This document shows positions 29,890-40,508 of a DNA stretch of 64,000 nucleotides, piece by piece; positions within the stretch are counted from its first letter, which is position 1, and each line of letters begins with the position of its first letter. The stretch comes from Mycobacterium paraffinicum (GTDB lineage: Bacteria; Actinomycetota; Actinomycetes; Mycobacteriales; Mycobacteriaceae). Location of the stretch: contig NZ_MPNT01000011.1 of the NCBI RefSeq assembly GCF_001907675.1, positions 62,001 through 126,000 of the forward strand. The letters run 5' to 3'. Below the pieces are notes generated by a model. It did no database searches and was not told the origin of the DNA. It was given only the letters and a program-made list of their open reading frames with translations. The position numbers and the translations under genes were made by a program.

Positions 29890-30941
29890 AGTGGGGCGGC
29901 GGGCCGGTCGGACACGCCGGCCTGGGTGAAGGTGGCCATCGACGACAGCGTGGCCACCGCGGCGCGCAGCACCGGCAGCGCCAGCGCGGCGCCGCTGCCC
30001 TCACCCAGCCGCATCCGCAGGTCCAGGATCGGCTCCAGGCCGAGTTCGGTGAGCGCCAGCGCATGACCGGGCTCGGTGGACCGATGACCGGCCTGCCACC
30101 ACAGCCGGGCGCCGGGCGCTAGCCGCTCGGCGACCAACGCGGCGGCCGTCACCGCCATCCCGTCGAGCAGCAGCGGGGTGCGCCGCACCGCGGCCTGCGC
30201 GCAAAAACCCGCCATCGCGGCCAGGTCGGCGCCGCCGCCACAGCGCAGCAACGCCACCGGGTCGGGCAGCACGCGCGACACCCGGAACAGGGCGTCGCGC
30301 ACCGCGGCCGTCTTGCGTGCCCAGCCTGCGTCGTCGATCCCGGTGCCAAAGCCCACCACCGCGACCGGCTCGGCGTTCGTCAGCGCCGCCACCAACACCG
30401 CCGCCGGCGTGGTGTTCCCTATGCCCATGTCCCCGGCGATCAGCAGGTCGGCCCCGGCGTCGACCTCCTCGTCGGCGATGGCCCGGCCCGCGGCGATCGC
30501 GGCGGCGGTCTCGTCGTCGGACAGCGCGTCCTCGACCGCGATGTCCCCGCTGCCCCGGCGCACCTTGTGGGCGCCGATCCGGTCCGTCGGCGCGTCACCG
30601 GCGACCGCCAGGTCCGCGACACGCACGGTCGCGCCGGCGAGGTCGGCCAGCACGTTGATGGCCGCCCCACCGGCCTCGAAGTTGGCGACCATCTGCGCGG
30701 TCACCTCCGGCGGGTAGGCCGATACCCCGGACCGCGCGACACCGTGGTCACCGGCGAACACCACCACCCGGGCGCGTTCGAATTGCTTTGGCGGGCAATG
30801 CCCTTGACACGAGGCCAGCCACACCGACAGGTCTTCGAGGCGGCCCAGCGCGCCCCGCGGCTTGGTCAGGGTGTCCTGGCGGGCGCGGGCCGCCGCGGCG
30901 GCACCCGCGTCGGGCGGCGATACCGGGGCGAACTCCATCAC
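29886..30941 (-). CDS. cobT: Nicotinate-nucleotide-dimethylbenzimidazole phosphoribosyltransferase
   Basis: Makes alpha-ribazole phosphate, the lower-ligand precursor of cobalamin. It is 351 residues. Landmarks are [44 protein letters not shown] and, near the C-terminus, [11 protein letters not shown]; the catalytic Glu is expected in the C-terminal [12 protein letters not shown] stretch. GTG 30941 overlaps the cobU stop by 4 bp and the stop overlaps cobS, forming a tight cobU-cobT-cobS operon. Confidence 0.95.
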   Translation of the reverse strand: MMEFAPVSPPDAGAAAAARARQDTLTKPRGALGRLEDLSVWLASCQGHCPPKQFERARVVVFAGDHGVARSGVSAYPPEVTAQMVANFEAGGAAINVLADLAGATVRVADLAVAGDAPTDRIGAHKVRRGSGDIAVEDALSDDETAAAIAAGRAIADEEVDAGADLLIAGDMGIGNTTPAAVLVAALTNAEPVAVVGFGTGIDDAGWARKTAAVRDALFRVSRVLPDPVALLRCGGGADLAAMAGFCAQAAVRRTPLLLDGMAVTAAALVAERLAPGARLWWQAGHRSTEPGHALALTELGLEPILDLRMRLGEGSGAALALPVLRAAVATLSSMATFTQAGVSDRPAAPL

Positions 30942-31474
30942 GTCCCCGACGGCTTGATCGGCACCGCCTGCCCGGCCACCACCAGGACCACCCGGTCACA
31001 GAGCTCGGCGACGCGCTGGTTGAGGCTGCCCAATTCGTCGGCGAACCGGCGCCCGGACGCGGTGGCCGGCACCACGGTCAGCCCGACCTCCGGGCTGACC
31101 AGCACCAGCGTGGAGTTGAAGTCGCCGACGGCGGCGAGCATTGCGTCGATGGGCGCGGCGACCGACCCGCCGTCCCACCCGTGATGGCGGTCCAGCGTGC
31201 CGGTCAGCCACGAGCCCAAGTCGTCGACGAGCGTCGGAGTGTCCGGCGCCGCGCGCAATTGGCTTGCGATGTCGTCGGTTTCGACCGTCGACCAATGGCT
31301 GGGCCGGCGGCCGCGGTGCTCGGCGACCCGGTCCGCCCAGTCCGCGTCGCCGTCCCCGACCGGGCCGGGGGCCAGATAACAAACCCGCTGGCCGGCCGGC
31401 AGCGTCCCGGCGATGGTGTCCTCGGCCCACCGGGATTTGCCCGATCGGATCCCGCCGAGCACCAGCGTGCGCAC
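30938..31474 (-). CDS. cobU: Adenosylcobinamide kinase/guanylyltransferase
   Basis: Bifunctional enzyme that phosphorylates adenosylcobinamide and then forms the GDP derivative used by CobS. The 178 residues start with the P-loop [12 protein letters not shown]. His in RPSHWSTVE is at the usual guanylylation position, and [23 protein letters not shown] is the conserved mid-C-terminal block. In M. tuberculosis H37Rv cobU (Rv0254c) lies far from cobT-cobS, so the grouping here differs. It starts at 31474, 15 bp after the DUF3043 gene. Confidence 0.92.
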   Translation of the reverse strand: MRTLVLGGIRSGKSRWAEDTIAGTLPAGQRVCYLAPGPVGDGDADWADRVAEHRGRRPSHWSTVETDDIASQLRAAPDTPTLVDDLGSWLTGTLDRHHGWDGGSVAAPIDAMLAAVGDFNSTLVLVSPEVGLTVVPATASGRRFADELGSLNQRVAELCDRVVLVVAGQAVPIKPSGT

Positions 31475-31489
31475 CGCGCTCAGGCGGGC

Positions 31490-32170
31490 CTACTTGACAT
31501 CGGCGCCGCGCTTGACTTGGGCCCGCGGCGTCCGCAGCCGGCGCATCTGTGACGCCCGGCTGGCGGCGTAAAGACCCAGCTTCCAACGGCTTTCGGTGTT
31601 GTCGGGGAACTTCGCATCCACCAGCTTGCTCACCCTGCGGCCCAGCAGCAGCCCGTCGACCAGCATCACGGCCATCAGCAGCAGCATCGCCGGGGAGACG
31701 TAGAGCTGCAGCTGCGGCGTGGTGAACAGGGCGAACATCAAGAACAGCGTCGCCGGCATGAACAGGCCAAGCAGGTTGCGCCGGGCGTCGACCACGTCGC
31801 GCACGTAGCGCCGAACCGGGCCCTTGTCGCGCGGCAACAGGTACGCCTCGTCGCCGGCCATCATGCGCTCGCGGCGATCGGCCATCTTGGCGCGGTTGGC
31901 GGCCCGGTCGGCCCTGCGCTCGTCGCGGCTGAGCTTGGGACCGGCCAGCGACTTGCGGCGGGCCCGCGCCTCGGACGCGGTCATCGGTGCGGGCGCGACC
32001 GGACCCTTGCGCGCGGTGCGCCGCGCCTCGTTGCGTTTCGGCGTCGGCCGGCCCTTGCGGGTCGTCCCGCGCACGCCACGAGACGTCTCGGGGGCGCCGG
32101 CGGCATCGAGCGCCGCCGCGCTCTCGTCAAGGTCCTCGTCCTGGCCCTTCTTGCGGCCCATCAACTTCAC
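31490..32170 (-). CDS. DUF3043 membrane protein (Rv2206-like)
   Basis: Conserved actinobacterial protein, 226 residues. It has a very basic, low-complexity N-terminal 110 residues (Lys/Arg-rich, e.g. TTRKGRPTPKRNEARR) followed by PRDKGPVRRYVRDVVDARRN. Two membrane helices (LLGLFMPATLFLMFALF and MLLLMAVMLVDGLLLG) and a basic C-terminus come next. GTG 32170 is taken; an in-frame ATG at 32161 is also possible. It heads the cobU-cobT-cobS string, but there is no known link to cobalamin. Confidence 0.88.
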   Translation of the reverse strand: MKLMGRKKGQDEDLDESAAALDAAGAPETSRGVRGTTRKGRPTPKRNEARRTARKGPVAPAPMTASEARARRKSLAGPKLSRDERRADRAANRAKMADRRERMMAGDEAYLLPRDKGPVRRYVRDVVDARRNLLGLFMPATLFLMFALFTTPQLQLYVSPAMLLLMAVMLVDGLLLGRRVSKLVDAKFPDNTESRWKLGLYAASRASQMRRLRTPRAQVKRGADVK

Positions 32171-32258
32171 AGAGGCCAGGTTACTTCGCGGACGGGCCGG
32201 TCCGGAATCGGCTTGGAATGCCTTGCTATTAGACCTGCGTCAGCGCCTCACTTGGCCC

Positions 32259-32290
32259 TACTCTTACCAGTGATGAACGGCTGCCTGTGA
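32259..32290 (+). promoter_or_regulatory. -10 (TACTCT) and possible leaderless 5-codon uORF
   Basis: TACTCT at 32259-32264 lies 8 nt before ATG 32273, which opens a five-codon frame (M-N-G-C-L) ending at TGA 32288-32290. That stop overlaps the GTG/ATG start of the glycerate kinase gene. The layout suggests leaderless translation of a micro-ORF and then re-initiation. It is a prediction from sequence only. Confidence 0.35.
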
Positions 32291-33438
32291 TGGACGACGG
32301 CACCATGGCCTCGGACGATGCTGCTTTGGGCCTCGCTCCCGGGCGTCTGCAGCTGCCGGCCATGCTCGTCCTGGTCGCCCCCGATTGCTATGGCGACAGC
32401 ATGACCGCGGTGGAGGCCGCGGCGGCCATCGCGACCGGGTGGACCCGGAGCCGGCCGGGCGATCGGTTCATCGTCGCCCCGCAGTCCGACGGTGGCCCCG
32501 GCTTCGTCGAGGTGCTCGCCAGCCGGCTGAACAAGGCGCGGCGGCTGCGGGTGTCCGGGCCGCTGTCCACGATGGTGGAGGCCGCCTGGGTGTTCGATCC
32601 CGCCACGACGACCGCCTACCTGGAGTGCGCGCAAGCGTGCGGCCTGGCCCTGCTGGGCGGTCCGCCCACCCCGGAGACCGCGATGGCGGCGCACAGCAGG
32701 GGAGTGGGGCAGCTGATCGCCGAGGCGTTGCGGGCCGGGGCGACGCGGATCGTGGTCGGGCTGGGCGGCAGCGCGTGCACCGACGGCGGGCAGGGCATGA
32801 TCGCCGAACTCGGTGGCCTGGACTCCGCCCGCCGCCAGCTGGCCAACGTGGAGCTCATCGCCGCGTCCGACACCGAATACCCCCTGCTCGGGCCCTGGGG
32901 AGCCGCCAGGGTCTTCGGCCCGCAGAAGGGGGCGGACACGGTCACCGTGGCGGCGCTGGAGGTGCGCCTGCAGGCGTGGGCGCTCATCCTGGAAGCGGTC
33001 GCCGGCCGCGACGTGAGCTCCGAACCCGGGGCCGCCGCGGCAGGGGGTATCGGCGCCGGGCTGCTGGCATTGGGCGGCCGCTGCGAGTCGGGCGCGGCGA
33101 TCATCGCCCATCACACCCGCCTGGCCGACGACCTGGACATGGCGGAGCTGATCGTCACCGGGGAAGGCCGATTCGACGAGCAGTCGCTGCACGGCAAGGT
33201 GGTGGGCTATCTCGCCGACGCGGCCCGGCCGCGGGGAGTGCCGGTGATCGTGCTGGCCGGGCAGGTGGGCCTGGACAATGCCACAGTCCGCTCGGCGGGC
33301 ATCATGGCCGCCCTCTCCATCGCCGAGCACGCCGGATCGGTGCGGCTGGCGCAGGCCGACGCGGCGAATCAGCTCATGGGGCTGGCGTCCGTGGTGGCGG
33401 CACGACTCGGGAATAGCGGTCCTGCAAGGTACCGTTGA
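32290..33438 (+). CDS. Glycerate kinase (GlxK-type, Rv2205c-like)
   Basis: Glycerate 2- or 3-kinase family protein of 382 residues (383 from GTG 32287). The N-terminal [20 protein letters not shown] matches the family opening, with DSFK-like residues replaced by DCYG. Other marks are [38 protein letters not shown] and [15 protein letters not shown], the typical kinase block. The probable product is phosphoglycerate for central metabolism. The start sits on the stop of the tiny upstream frame. The next gene is 63 bp away. Confidence 0.9.
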   Translation: MDDGTMASDDAALGLAPGRLQLPAMLVLVAPDCYGDSMTAVEAAAAIATGWTRSRPGDRFIVAPQSDGGPGFVEVLASRLNKARRLRVSGPLSTMVEAAWVFDPATTTAYLECAQACGLALLGGPPTPETAMAAHSRGVGQLIAEALRAGATRIVVGLGGSACTDGGQGMIAELGGLDSARRQLANVELIAASDTEYPLLGPWGAARVFGPQKGADTVTVAALEVRLQAWALILEAVAGRDVSSEPGAAAAGGIGAGLLALGGRCESGAAIIAHHTRLADDLDMAELIVTGEGRFDEQSLHGKVVGYLADAARPRGVPVIVLAGQVGLDNATVRSAGIMAALSIAEHAGSVRLAQADAANQLMGLASVVAARLGNSGPARYR

Positions 33439-33501
33439 GGAAGTGGACTTTCTCGGGCCCCGCCTGAAGACCCAGCCAACGAGAGGCATGTAGGAGAAGC
33501 A

Positions 33502-33858
33502 ATGACGGTGCAAAACGAGTCGACCGCCAAGACGCACGGCGTTATCTTGACCGAGGCCGCCGCCACCAAGGCAAAGTCCCTGCTCGACCAGGAGGGGCGG
33601 GATGACCTGGCGTTGCGGATCGCGGTCCAGCCGGGGGGGTGTGCGGGCCTGCGCTACAACCTCTTCTTCGACGACCGGACGCTCGACGGCGACCTGACCG
33701 CGGACTTCGGCGGCGTGACGCTGACGGTGGACCGGATGAGCGCGCCGTACGTGGAGGGCGCGTCCATCGATTTCGTCGACACGATCGAGAAGCAGGGCTT
33801 CACGATCGACAACCCCAACGCCACCGGCTCCTGCGCCTGCGGCGACTCCTTCAACTGA
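33502..33858 (+). CDS. A-type iron-sulfur carrier (ErpA/IscA-like, Rv2204c)
   Basis: A 118-residue HesB/IscA protein that carries or inserts Fe-S clusters into client proteins. The three conserved Cys are present: Cys47 in QPGGCAGLRY and Cys111/Cys113 in the C-terminal SCACGDSF. AGGAG lies 6-7 nt before ATG 33502. Fe-S clients encoded nearby include LipA and the Rieske protein QcrA. A hairpin overlaps its stop codon. Confidence 0.95.
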   Translation: MTVQNESTAKTHGVILTEAAATKAKSLLDQEGRDDLALRIAVQPGGCAGLRYNLFFDDRTLDGDLTADFGGVTLTVDRMSAPYVEGASIDFVDTIEKQGFTIDNPNATGSCACGDSFN

Positions 33859-33878
33859 GCGGGTAGCTTCCGCTCAGT
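33854..33878. terminator. Bidirectional hairpin overlapping two stop codons
   Basis: A perfect 9-bp inverted repeat (ACTGAGCGG at 33854-33862, CCGCTCAGT at 33870-33878) with a 7-nt loop contains the plus-strand TGA of the Fe-S carrier gene and the minus-strand TGA of the convergent gene in its arms. No T run follows on either side, as is common for mycobacterial terminators. Confidence 0.65.
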
Positions 33879-34518
33879 ACGAGCCGCCGGTGCGCAGCAC
33901 GTACGAGCACACCATGATCTGGCCCCGCTGAAACAGCAGCTGGGCGATGCCTTGCAGTTCACCACGCATCGGGCCCCCGGCAGCGGGCGACGCCTTCATG
34001 GTGAACAGCGCCTGGGCCTGGTACTGCGACAGGTAGACGATCTTGTCGATCGAGGTCAGTTCGACCTCGGAGAACTGCTTACGGAACGCGTCGCTGCTCA
34101 ACTTGGCCAGCGCCTGGTCGGACCGTTTGTCGCGGACGCCGTCGTACATGCCGCACAGCGCGTTGCGTTCGATCTCCTCGATGTCGCGGTGATCCAGCGC
34201 GTCCAGATACCCCTGGATCGCCGTCTTGGCGGCGCCCTCGGAGAACGTGGCGCCGGTGTTGGCCCCGTTGGTCCGCACGCCGTAGACGATCGCCACGGTC
34301 AGGGCGGCCGCCAGCGCCACGGCCAACAGGATGCCGATTACGAGCCGCCGCTTGGAGGACCGCCGCTGCGGGTACGGCATCGGCGGTGCCTGACCGGCAT
34401 AATTGGCGGGAGCCGCGCCGCCGGCGCGGGGGTCGTCCGGAAACTCGAGCGGCTGAGACTCTGTTGGTTCGGGTCCGCCGCCGCCGACGGTGTGGTTCGG
34501 CGAGTGCGGACCTGCCAT
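33874..34518 (-). CDS. Membrane-anchored protein of unknown function (Rv2203-like)
   Basis: A 214-residue protein. The N-terminal 60 residues are Pro/Gly-rich and cytoplasmic, followed by a basic stop (RRSSKRR) and one membrane helix (LVIGILLAVALAAALTVAIV). The extracytoplasmic C-domain is a DUF4878/NTF2-like cone: GYLDALDHRDIEEIERNALCGMYDG, LSQYQAQALFTM, QGIAQLLFQRGQIMVCSYVL. Two Cys could form a disulfide. ATG 34518 is preceded by TAGGAG. No function is known. Confidence 0.85.
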   Translation of the reverse strand: MAGPHSPNHTVGGGGPEPTESQPLEFPDDPRAGGAAPANYAGQAPPMPYPQRRSSKRRLVIGILLAVALAAALTVAIVYGVRTNGANTGATFSEGAAKTAIQGYLDALDHRDIEEIERNALCGMYDGVRDKRSDQALAKLSSDAFRKQFSEVELTSIDKIVYLSQYQAQALFTMKASPAAGGPMRGELQGIAQLLFQRGQIMVCSYVLRTGGSY

Positions 34519-34695
34519 CGTGGTCTCCTACGGTGGTAGACGGGGACTGGTAGACGGGCTGGTGCGGGAAACCCGACCGCGCTTCGTGTCCCGGCGACTG
34601 GAGCGAGTTCCCTAGGGAGGCTAGCGCACCGCTTCGCGCCGACCGTGGACGCGGCGACGGTCGAGGCGCGTGCGTAAGCTAGATAACCTTGCTAA

Positions 34696-35688
<993 letters not shown>

Positions 35689-35693
35689 GCCTG

Positions 35694-35753
35694 GCGAACA
35701 GACGCGAAATCGCGTCGCTCGCCCCGCCAGAGCGCGATTTTGCGTCTGCTCGC
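35694..35753. terminator. Large inverted repeat between convergent adoK and asnB
   Basis: Two 21-bp arms (35694-35714, GCGAACAGACGCGAAATCGCG; 35733-35753) pair at 19 of 21 positions around an 18-nt loop. The hairpin occupies almost all of the gap between the two convergent genes, starting 6 bp after the adoK stop. It suits a bidirectional terminator. The arm resembles a motif that, as I recall, recurs between mycobacterial genes. Confidence 0.75.
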
Positions 35754-35766
35754 GGTAGAACCGGCG

Positions 35767-37719
35767 CTAGAGCTGGACGGGATACACCGGCTCGCTGATC
35801 TGCGGCACCACGCTGTGCTCGACGAAGATCGCGTGCCAGAGCATGAAGATCAGCAGCGTCCAGAGCCGGCGGCTGTGATCGCTGACGCCGTTGCGGTGCT
35901 CGTCGAGCATCCGCCGCACGGCCGCCAGGTCGACGAGGTGACCGGCCTGCGAGGACGCCACCAACCCGTGGGCCCAGTCCAGCAATTCGCCGGCGCGCAA
36001 CCAGTGCCGGATGGGCACCGGGAACCCCAGCTTGGGCCGGTGCAGCACGTGCCCGGGAACGATCGGCTCCAGCGCCCGGCGCAGCGCGTACTTCGTGGTG
36101 GTGCGGGTGATCTTGGCCTCGACCGGCAGCCGCGAGGCCACGGCGAACACCTCCGGATCCAGGAACGGCACCCGCAGCTCCAGCGAGTTGGCCATCGTCA
36201 TCTTGTCCGCCTTGACCAGGATGTCGCCGCGCAGCCAGGTGAACAGGTCGATGTGCTGCATGCGCGCCACCGGGTCGCAGCCCTTCGACTGCGCGTACAC
36301 CGAGGCCGTGACGTCGGTGTGGGTCCACTCCTCGCGGAAGCCGGGCAGCACGTCGCGCAGCTGGGCGTCGGAGAAGCTGCGGGCGTTGCCGTAGTAGCGC
36401 TCCTCGAGCGTGAGCGAGCCGCGGTGCAGCAGGCTCTTGCCCCGCATCCCCTCCGGCAGCGGCTTGGACACCTTGCCCATCGACCGTCGCAGCGGCCGCG
36501 GGAGGTAGTTAAAAGGCTTGAGCGACAACGGTTCCCGGTAGATCGTGTAGCCGCCGAACAGCTCGTCGGCGCCCTCCCCGGACAGCACCACCTTGACGTG
36601 CTTGCGGGCCTCGCGGGCGACGAAGAACAGCGGCACCAGCGCAGGATCGGCCACCGGTTCGTCGAGATACCAGACGATCTCGGGCAGGGCGGCGACGAAC
36701 TCGTCCGGGTGGACCACCTTGGCGATGTGGCGGGCGCCGATCGCCTCGGCGGAGGCCACCGCGACGTCGACCTCGGAGAAGCCCTCCCGCTCGAAACCGG
36801 TGGTGAAGGTGATCAGCTTGGGGTTGTGCCGGATGGCCAGCGCCGCGATGGCGGTGGAGTCGATCCCGCCGGACAGGAACGCCCCGACGGTGACGTCGGC
36901 GCGCATGTGCTTGGCCACCGAGTCCTCGAGCACCGCGGTGATCTCGTCGTAGCGGGCCTGCTCGGTGCCGCGGGTGATCGGTGTGGCGGCGAACCGCGGC
37001 ACGAAGTAGCGGGTGACCTCCGGTTGCCGCCCGGCCGTGATCCGCGCGTAGCAGCCCGATTCGAGGCGGCGCACCCCGCGGTGCAGCGTCTCGGGCTCGG
37101 GCACGTATTGCAGCACGGTGTAGTGCTGCACGGCCCGCTCATCGATCCCGGTGTCGAATCCGACCAACTCGGCGAGGTCCAGCAGGCATTTCTTCTCGCT
37201 GGCCACCGCGGTGCCACCGGCGCCGGTCGCCATGAAGAGCGGCTTGATGCCGAATGGGTCTCGGGCGCAGAACAATTCGAGGGTGGCGGTGTCCCACAGC
37301 GCGAAGGCGAACATGCCGCGCAGCCGGGTGAGCACGTCGGCGCCCCAGTAGTGGTAGCCGGCGACGATGGCCTCGGCGTCACCGTCGGTTGCGAAAACGG
37401 CGCCGTGGGTGGCGGCCAGTTCGTCGCGCAGCTCCAGGTAGTTGTAGATCTCGCCGTTGAACACCAGCACGTAGCGGCCGGGCGCCTCCGCCGGCCCCCA
37501 CCGCAGCGGCTGGTGGGAATGCGCGATGTCGATGATCGACAGCCGGTTGAAGCCGAATACGACGGACCCGTCGGCGCCCGGGTCGGTCCACGTGCCCGCC
37601 TCGTCGGGGCCGCGGTGGCGCATCAAATGCGACGCGCGCGCGATCGCGTCGTCGGCCCGGGCGGCAGCGTCGTCACTGGCACTGTCCGGGGCAGCGACAA
37701 ACGCCAGCAGACCACACAC
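35767..37719 (-). CDS. asnB: Glutamine-hydrolysing asparagine synthetase
   Basis: Converts aspartate to asparagine using glutamine amide nitrogen and ATP; M. tuberculosis AsnB/LtsA (Rv2201) has 652 residues and affects envelope sensitivity. Here 650 residues are predicted from GTG 37719, which places the catalytic Cys at position 2 (VCGLLAFVA), exposed after Met removal. The glutaminase domain has [16 protein letters not shown] and FNGEIYNY. The synthetase domain has [12 protein letters not shown] (PP-loop) and [12 protein letters not shown]. Longer upstream starts would bury the Cys and are rejected. Confidence 0.95.
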   Translation of the reverse strand: MCGLLAFVAAPDSASDDAAARADDAIARASHLMRHRGPDEAGTWTDPGADGSVVFGFNRLSIIDIAHSHQPLRWGPAEAPGRYVLVFNGEIYNYLELRDELAATHGAVFATDGDAEAIVAGYHYWGADVLTRLRGMFAFALWDTATLELFCARDPFGIKPLFMATGAGGTAVASEKKCLLDLAELVGFDTGIDERAVQHYTVLQYVPEPETLHRGVRRLESGCYARITAGRQPEVTRYFVPRFAATPITRGTEQARYDEITAVLEDSVAKHMRADVTVGAFLSGGIDSTAIAALAIRHNPKLITFTTGFEREGFSEVDVAVASAEAIGARHIAKVVHPDEFVAALPEIVWYLDEPVADPALVPLFFVAREARKHVKVVLSGEGADELFGGYTIYREPLSLKPFNYLPRPLRRSMGKVSKPLPEGMRGKSLLHRGSLTLEERYYGNARSFSDAQLRDVLPGFREEWTHTDVTASVYAQSKGCDPVARMQHIDLFTWLRGDILVKADKMTMANSLELRVPFLDPEVFAVASRLPVEAKITRTTTKYALRRALEPIVPGHVLHRPKLGFPVPIRHWLRAGELLDWAHGLVASSQAGHLVDLAAVRRMLDEHRNGVSDHSRRLWTLLIFMLWHAIFVEHSVVPQISEPVYPVQL

Positions 37720-37851
37720 GGCGCCCCAGTATGCCGCACTCGGCCGCCGACTGTGGCGCCGCACACCCGTGACGGGCCGGGGTTTCGTCGCTCGGGTAAG
37801 CGGCGTGGTCTACGCTGCGTAGTATTCGATATCCGAGCAGGAGGCGCCAAC

Positions 37852-38961
37852 GTGACACCTCGCGAGCAGGTCCGTTCGCAACGTTTGTCGCAGGGCAGGT
37901 TTGAGAGCCTTTCTGGCCGCCGTTCCGGGGGCGTTCGGCGGGGTGGGTCCCGTCGTCTGCGGCCGTTGGCGCTGGCCGCGACGTTCGGCGTATTGGCGGT
38001 CACCCTGAGCGGATGCACCTGGTCGGACGCGCTGGCCCTGGGCTGGCCCAAGGGCATCACCCCGCAGGCCCACATCAACCGCGAGCTGTGGATCGGCGCG
38101 ACGATCGCCTCGCTGGTTGTCGGGGTCATCGTGTGGGGCCTGATCTTCTGGGCGTCGGCTTTCCACCGCAAGAAGGCCACCGACACCGAGCTGCCGCGCC
38201 AGTTCGGCTACAACATGCCGCTGGAGTTGGTGCTCACGGTGACGCCGTTCCTGATCATCTCGGTGCTGTTCTACTTCACGGTCGTGGTGCAGGAGAAGAT
38301 GCTGCATGTCGACAAGGACCCCGAGGTGGTGGTCGACGTCACCGCCTTCCAGTGGAACTGGAAGTTCGGCTACCAGCGCGTCGACTTCAAGGACGGCATG
38401 CTGACCTACGACGGTGTCGATCAGGCCCGCAAGAACGCGATGGTTTCCAAGCCCGAGGGCAAGGACGCCCACGGTGAGGAGCTCGTCGGCCCGGTCCGCG
38501 GGCTCAACACCTCCGACCGCACCTACCTGAACTTCGATAAGGTCGAAATCCTGGGCACCAGCGACGAAATCCCGGTGCTGGTGTTGCCCACCGGCAAGCG
38601 CATCCAATTCCGGTTGGCCTCGGCCGACGTCATCCACACGTTCTGGGTGCCCGAGTTCCTGTTCAAGCGCGACGTGATCCCCAACGCCGAGGCGAACAAC
38701 TCGGTGAACGTCTTCCAGGTCGACGACATCAGCAAGGCGGGGGCTTTCGTCGGGCACTGCGCCGAGTTCTGTGGCACGTATCACTCGATGATGAACTTCG
38801 AGGTTCGGGTGGTGCCGCCCAACGACTTCAAGGCTTACCTGCAGCAGCGGATCGACGGAAAGAGCAACGCGCAAGCGTTGCAGGCGATCGGTCAGGCGCC
38901 GCTCGCGGTGACCACTCACCCGTTCGACACCAAGCGCGGTCAGTTGGCCGGAAGCCAGTAG
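37852..38961 (+). CDS. ctaC: Cytochrome c oxidase subunit II
   Basis: CuA-bearing subunit of the aa3 oxidase in the bcc-aa3 supercomplex. The 369 residues start at GTG 37852 with AGGAGG 8 nt upstream. A basic N-terminus and hydrophobic stretch lead to the lipobox LSGC, so it is a lipoprotein. Two transmembrane helices follow ([20 protein letters not shown] and [20 protein letters not shown]). The CuA ligands are in HTFWVPEF and [12 protein letters not shown]. It starts a short operon with ctaF. Confidence 0.97.
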   Translation: MTPREQVRSQRLSQGRFESLSGRRSGGVRRGGSRRLRPLALAATFGVLAVTLSGCTWSDALALGWPKGITPQAHINRELWIGATIASLVVGVIVWGLIFWASAFHRKKATDTELPRQFGYNMPLELVLTVTPFLIISVLFYFTVVVQEKMLHVDKDPEVVVDVTAFQWNWKFGYQRVDFKDGMLTYDGVDQARKNAMVSKPEGKDAHGEELVGPVRGLNTSDRTYLNFDKVEILGTSDEIPVLVLPTGKRIQFRLASADVIHTFWVPEFLFKRDVIPNAEANNSVNVFQVDDISKAGAFVGHCAEFCGTYHSMMNFEVRVVPPNDFKAYLQQRIDGKSNAQALQAIGQAPLAVTTHPFDTKRGQLAGSQ

Positions 38962-38974
38962 GTTAGGACACCAA

Positions 38975-39394
38975 ATGCATATTGAAGCCAGGCTTTTCGA
39001 ATTCATCGCCGGGTTTTTCATTTTGGTTGCGGTGCTTTATGGGGTGCTGACAGCGCTTTTCGCCACAGGTGGCGAGGAGTGGGCCGGCACGACCGCGCTG
39101 GCGCTGACCGGGGGACTGGCGTTGATCGTGGCCACCTTCTTCCGGTTCGTCGCGCGTCGCATCGACACTCGACCCGAGGACTACGAAGGCGCCGAGATCA
39201 GCGACGGAGCAGGTGAATTGGGCTTTTTCAGCCCGCACAGCTGGTGGCCGATCCTGATCGCGTTGTCGGCCTCGGTCTCCGCGGTCGGAATCGCGCTGTG
39301 GCTGCCCTGGCTGATCGCCGCGGGCGTGATGTTCGTCCTCGCATCGGTCGCGGGATTGGTCTTCGAGTACTACGTCGGTCCCGAGAAGCACTGA
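38975..39394 (+). CDS. ctaF: Cytochrome c oxidase subunit IV, actinobacterial type
   Basis: A 139-residue membrane subunit of the aa3 oxidase (Rv2199c family). It has about four hydrophobic helices: [57 protein letters not shown] and [20 protein letters not shown]. The conserved loop [15 protein letters not shown] lies between helices 2 and 3. The gap to ctaC is 13 bp. The frame [10 protein letters not shown] starts at ATG 38975. Confidence 0.95.
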   Translation: MHIEARLFEFIAGFFILVAVLYGVLTALFATGGEEWAGTTALALTGGLALIVATFFRFVARRIDTRPEDYEGAEISDGAGELGFFSPHSWWPILIALSASVSAVGIALWLPWLIAAGVMFVLASVAGLVFEYYVGPEKH

Positions 39395-39417
39395 TTCGTA
39401 TCGGTAAAGGTCACAAT

Positions 39418-39433
39418 CAGATCACGTGATCTG
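39418..39433. promoter_or_regulatory. Perfect 16-bp palindrome upstream of mmpS3
   Basis: CAGATCACGTGATCTG is identical to its reverse complement. It lies 24 bp after the ctaF stop and 142 bp before mmpS3, with a perfect TTGACA at 39493-39498 in between but no good -10 at the right distance. It could be an operator for a dimeric regulator or a weak hairpin. No regulator is known to me for this exact sequence. Confidence 0.5.
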
Positions 39434-39575
39434 TGGCCGCTTCGCCAAGACTTCTTTGCCCCTCTGCGTTCGGTAGTGTTTTGCCCAGGCAATTGACAAT
39501 TTCTCAAGCGCGCGCGCAACGGTATGGCCGCGGGGCCCCGCGCGCTGGTGAGGCAGTCGGACAGGGCAGGCAGAG

Positions 39576-40508
39576 ATGAGTGGGCCGAAACCGCCGGAAT
39601 GGGAACCTGAGGAACCCGATTCCGTGAGCGAGGCTCCCCACCAACCGGATTCCGGCTCCGACCCCGCGGACGCCGACGACGCCGGGGTCGAGGACGAGCT
39701 CGAACCGTTCGACGACGGCGCCGAGCCGGGGGCCGACCAAACGGGTCAGACCGACGCCTATTCGCGGGCCTATTCGGCCCCGGAGTCCGAGCACTTCATC
39801 AGCGGGCCGTACCTACCGGCCGACCTCGGGCTCTACGACTACGACACGTTCGACGAGTCGGCCGAAGGCGAGGACGAACACGCCGCCCCGCGCTGGCCGT
39901 GGGTGGTCGGGATCGCCGCGATCGTGGCCGCCATCGCGCTCGTGGTGTCGGTGTCGCTGCTGTTCGCGCGCACCGACACCACCAAGCTGGCCAACCCCAA
40001 CACCACCACCACCGTGAGATCGACGCCGCCGCTGCAAGACGAGATCACGACCACCAAGCCACCGCCGCCTCCGCCGCCGCCGCCGACGACGACCGAGCCG
40101 CCGCCCCCGACAGCAACGGAGACCCAGACCGTGACGGTGACGCCCACACCGCCGCCGCCACCGCCGGCGCCCGCGCCCGCGCCGCCGCCGGCCACCTCGA
40201 CCGCCGCGGCGCCGCCGCCGCCGACCACCCCGGCCGGCCCGCGGCAGGTGACCTACTCGGTCACCGGCACCAAGGCGCCCGGGGACATCATCTCGGTGAC
40301 CTACGTCGACGCCTCAGGGCGGCGGCGTACGCAGCACAACGTGTACATCCCGTGGTCGATGACCGTCACGCCGATCTCGCAGTCCGACGTGGGCTCCGTC
40401 GAGGCGTCCAGCCTTTTCCGGGTCAGCCGGCTCAACTGCTCGATCACGACGAGCGACGGAACGGTCCTGTCGTCGAACACCAACGACGCACCGCAGACGA
40501 GCTGCTGA
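39576..40508 (+). CDS. mmpS3: MmpS-family membrane protein MmpS3
   Basis: A 310-residue protein. The N-terminal about 105 residues are acidic and cytoplasmic ([12 protein letters not shown] onward). One membrane helix ([22 protein letters not shown]) follows, then a long Pro/Thr-rich extracytoplasmic linker with runs of up to nine Pro, and a C-terminal MmpS beta-domain ([21 protein letters not shown] to [14 protein letters not shown]). MmpS partners usually work with MmpL transporters, but there is no mmpL gene here. In M. tuberculosis MmpS3 (Rv2198c) is essential and its role unsettled. The stop overlaps the next ATG by 1 bp. Confidence 0.93.
   Translation: MSGPKPPEWEPEEPDSVSEAPHQPDSGSDPADADDAGVEDELEPFDDGAEPGADQTGQTDAYSRAYSAPESEHFISGPYLPADLGLYDYDTFDESAEGEDEHAAPRWPWVVGIAAIVAAIALVVSVSLLFARTDTTKLANPNTTTTVRSTPPLQDEITTTKPPPPPPPPPTTTEPPPPTATETQTVTVTPTPPPPPPAPAPAPPPATSTAAAPPPPTTPAGPRQVTYSVTGTKAPGDIISVTYVDASGRRRTQHNVYIPWSMTVTPISQSDVGSVEASSLFRVSRLNCSITTSDGTVLSSNTNDAPQTSC

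Noticed and set aside
35740..37800. Long plus-strand open frame antisense to asnB
   Set aside because: It is an extension of the ctaC frame through the GC-rich antisense of asnB; the true ctaC start is GTG 37852 with a strong SD and signal peptide.
39576..40508. Pro-rich run in mmpS3 as a sequencing artefact
   Set aside because: The frame stays open through the repeats and the C-terminal MmpS domain is in phase, so it is a genuine low-complexity linker.
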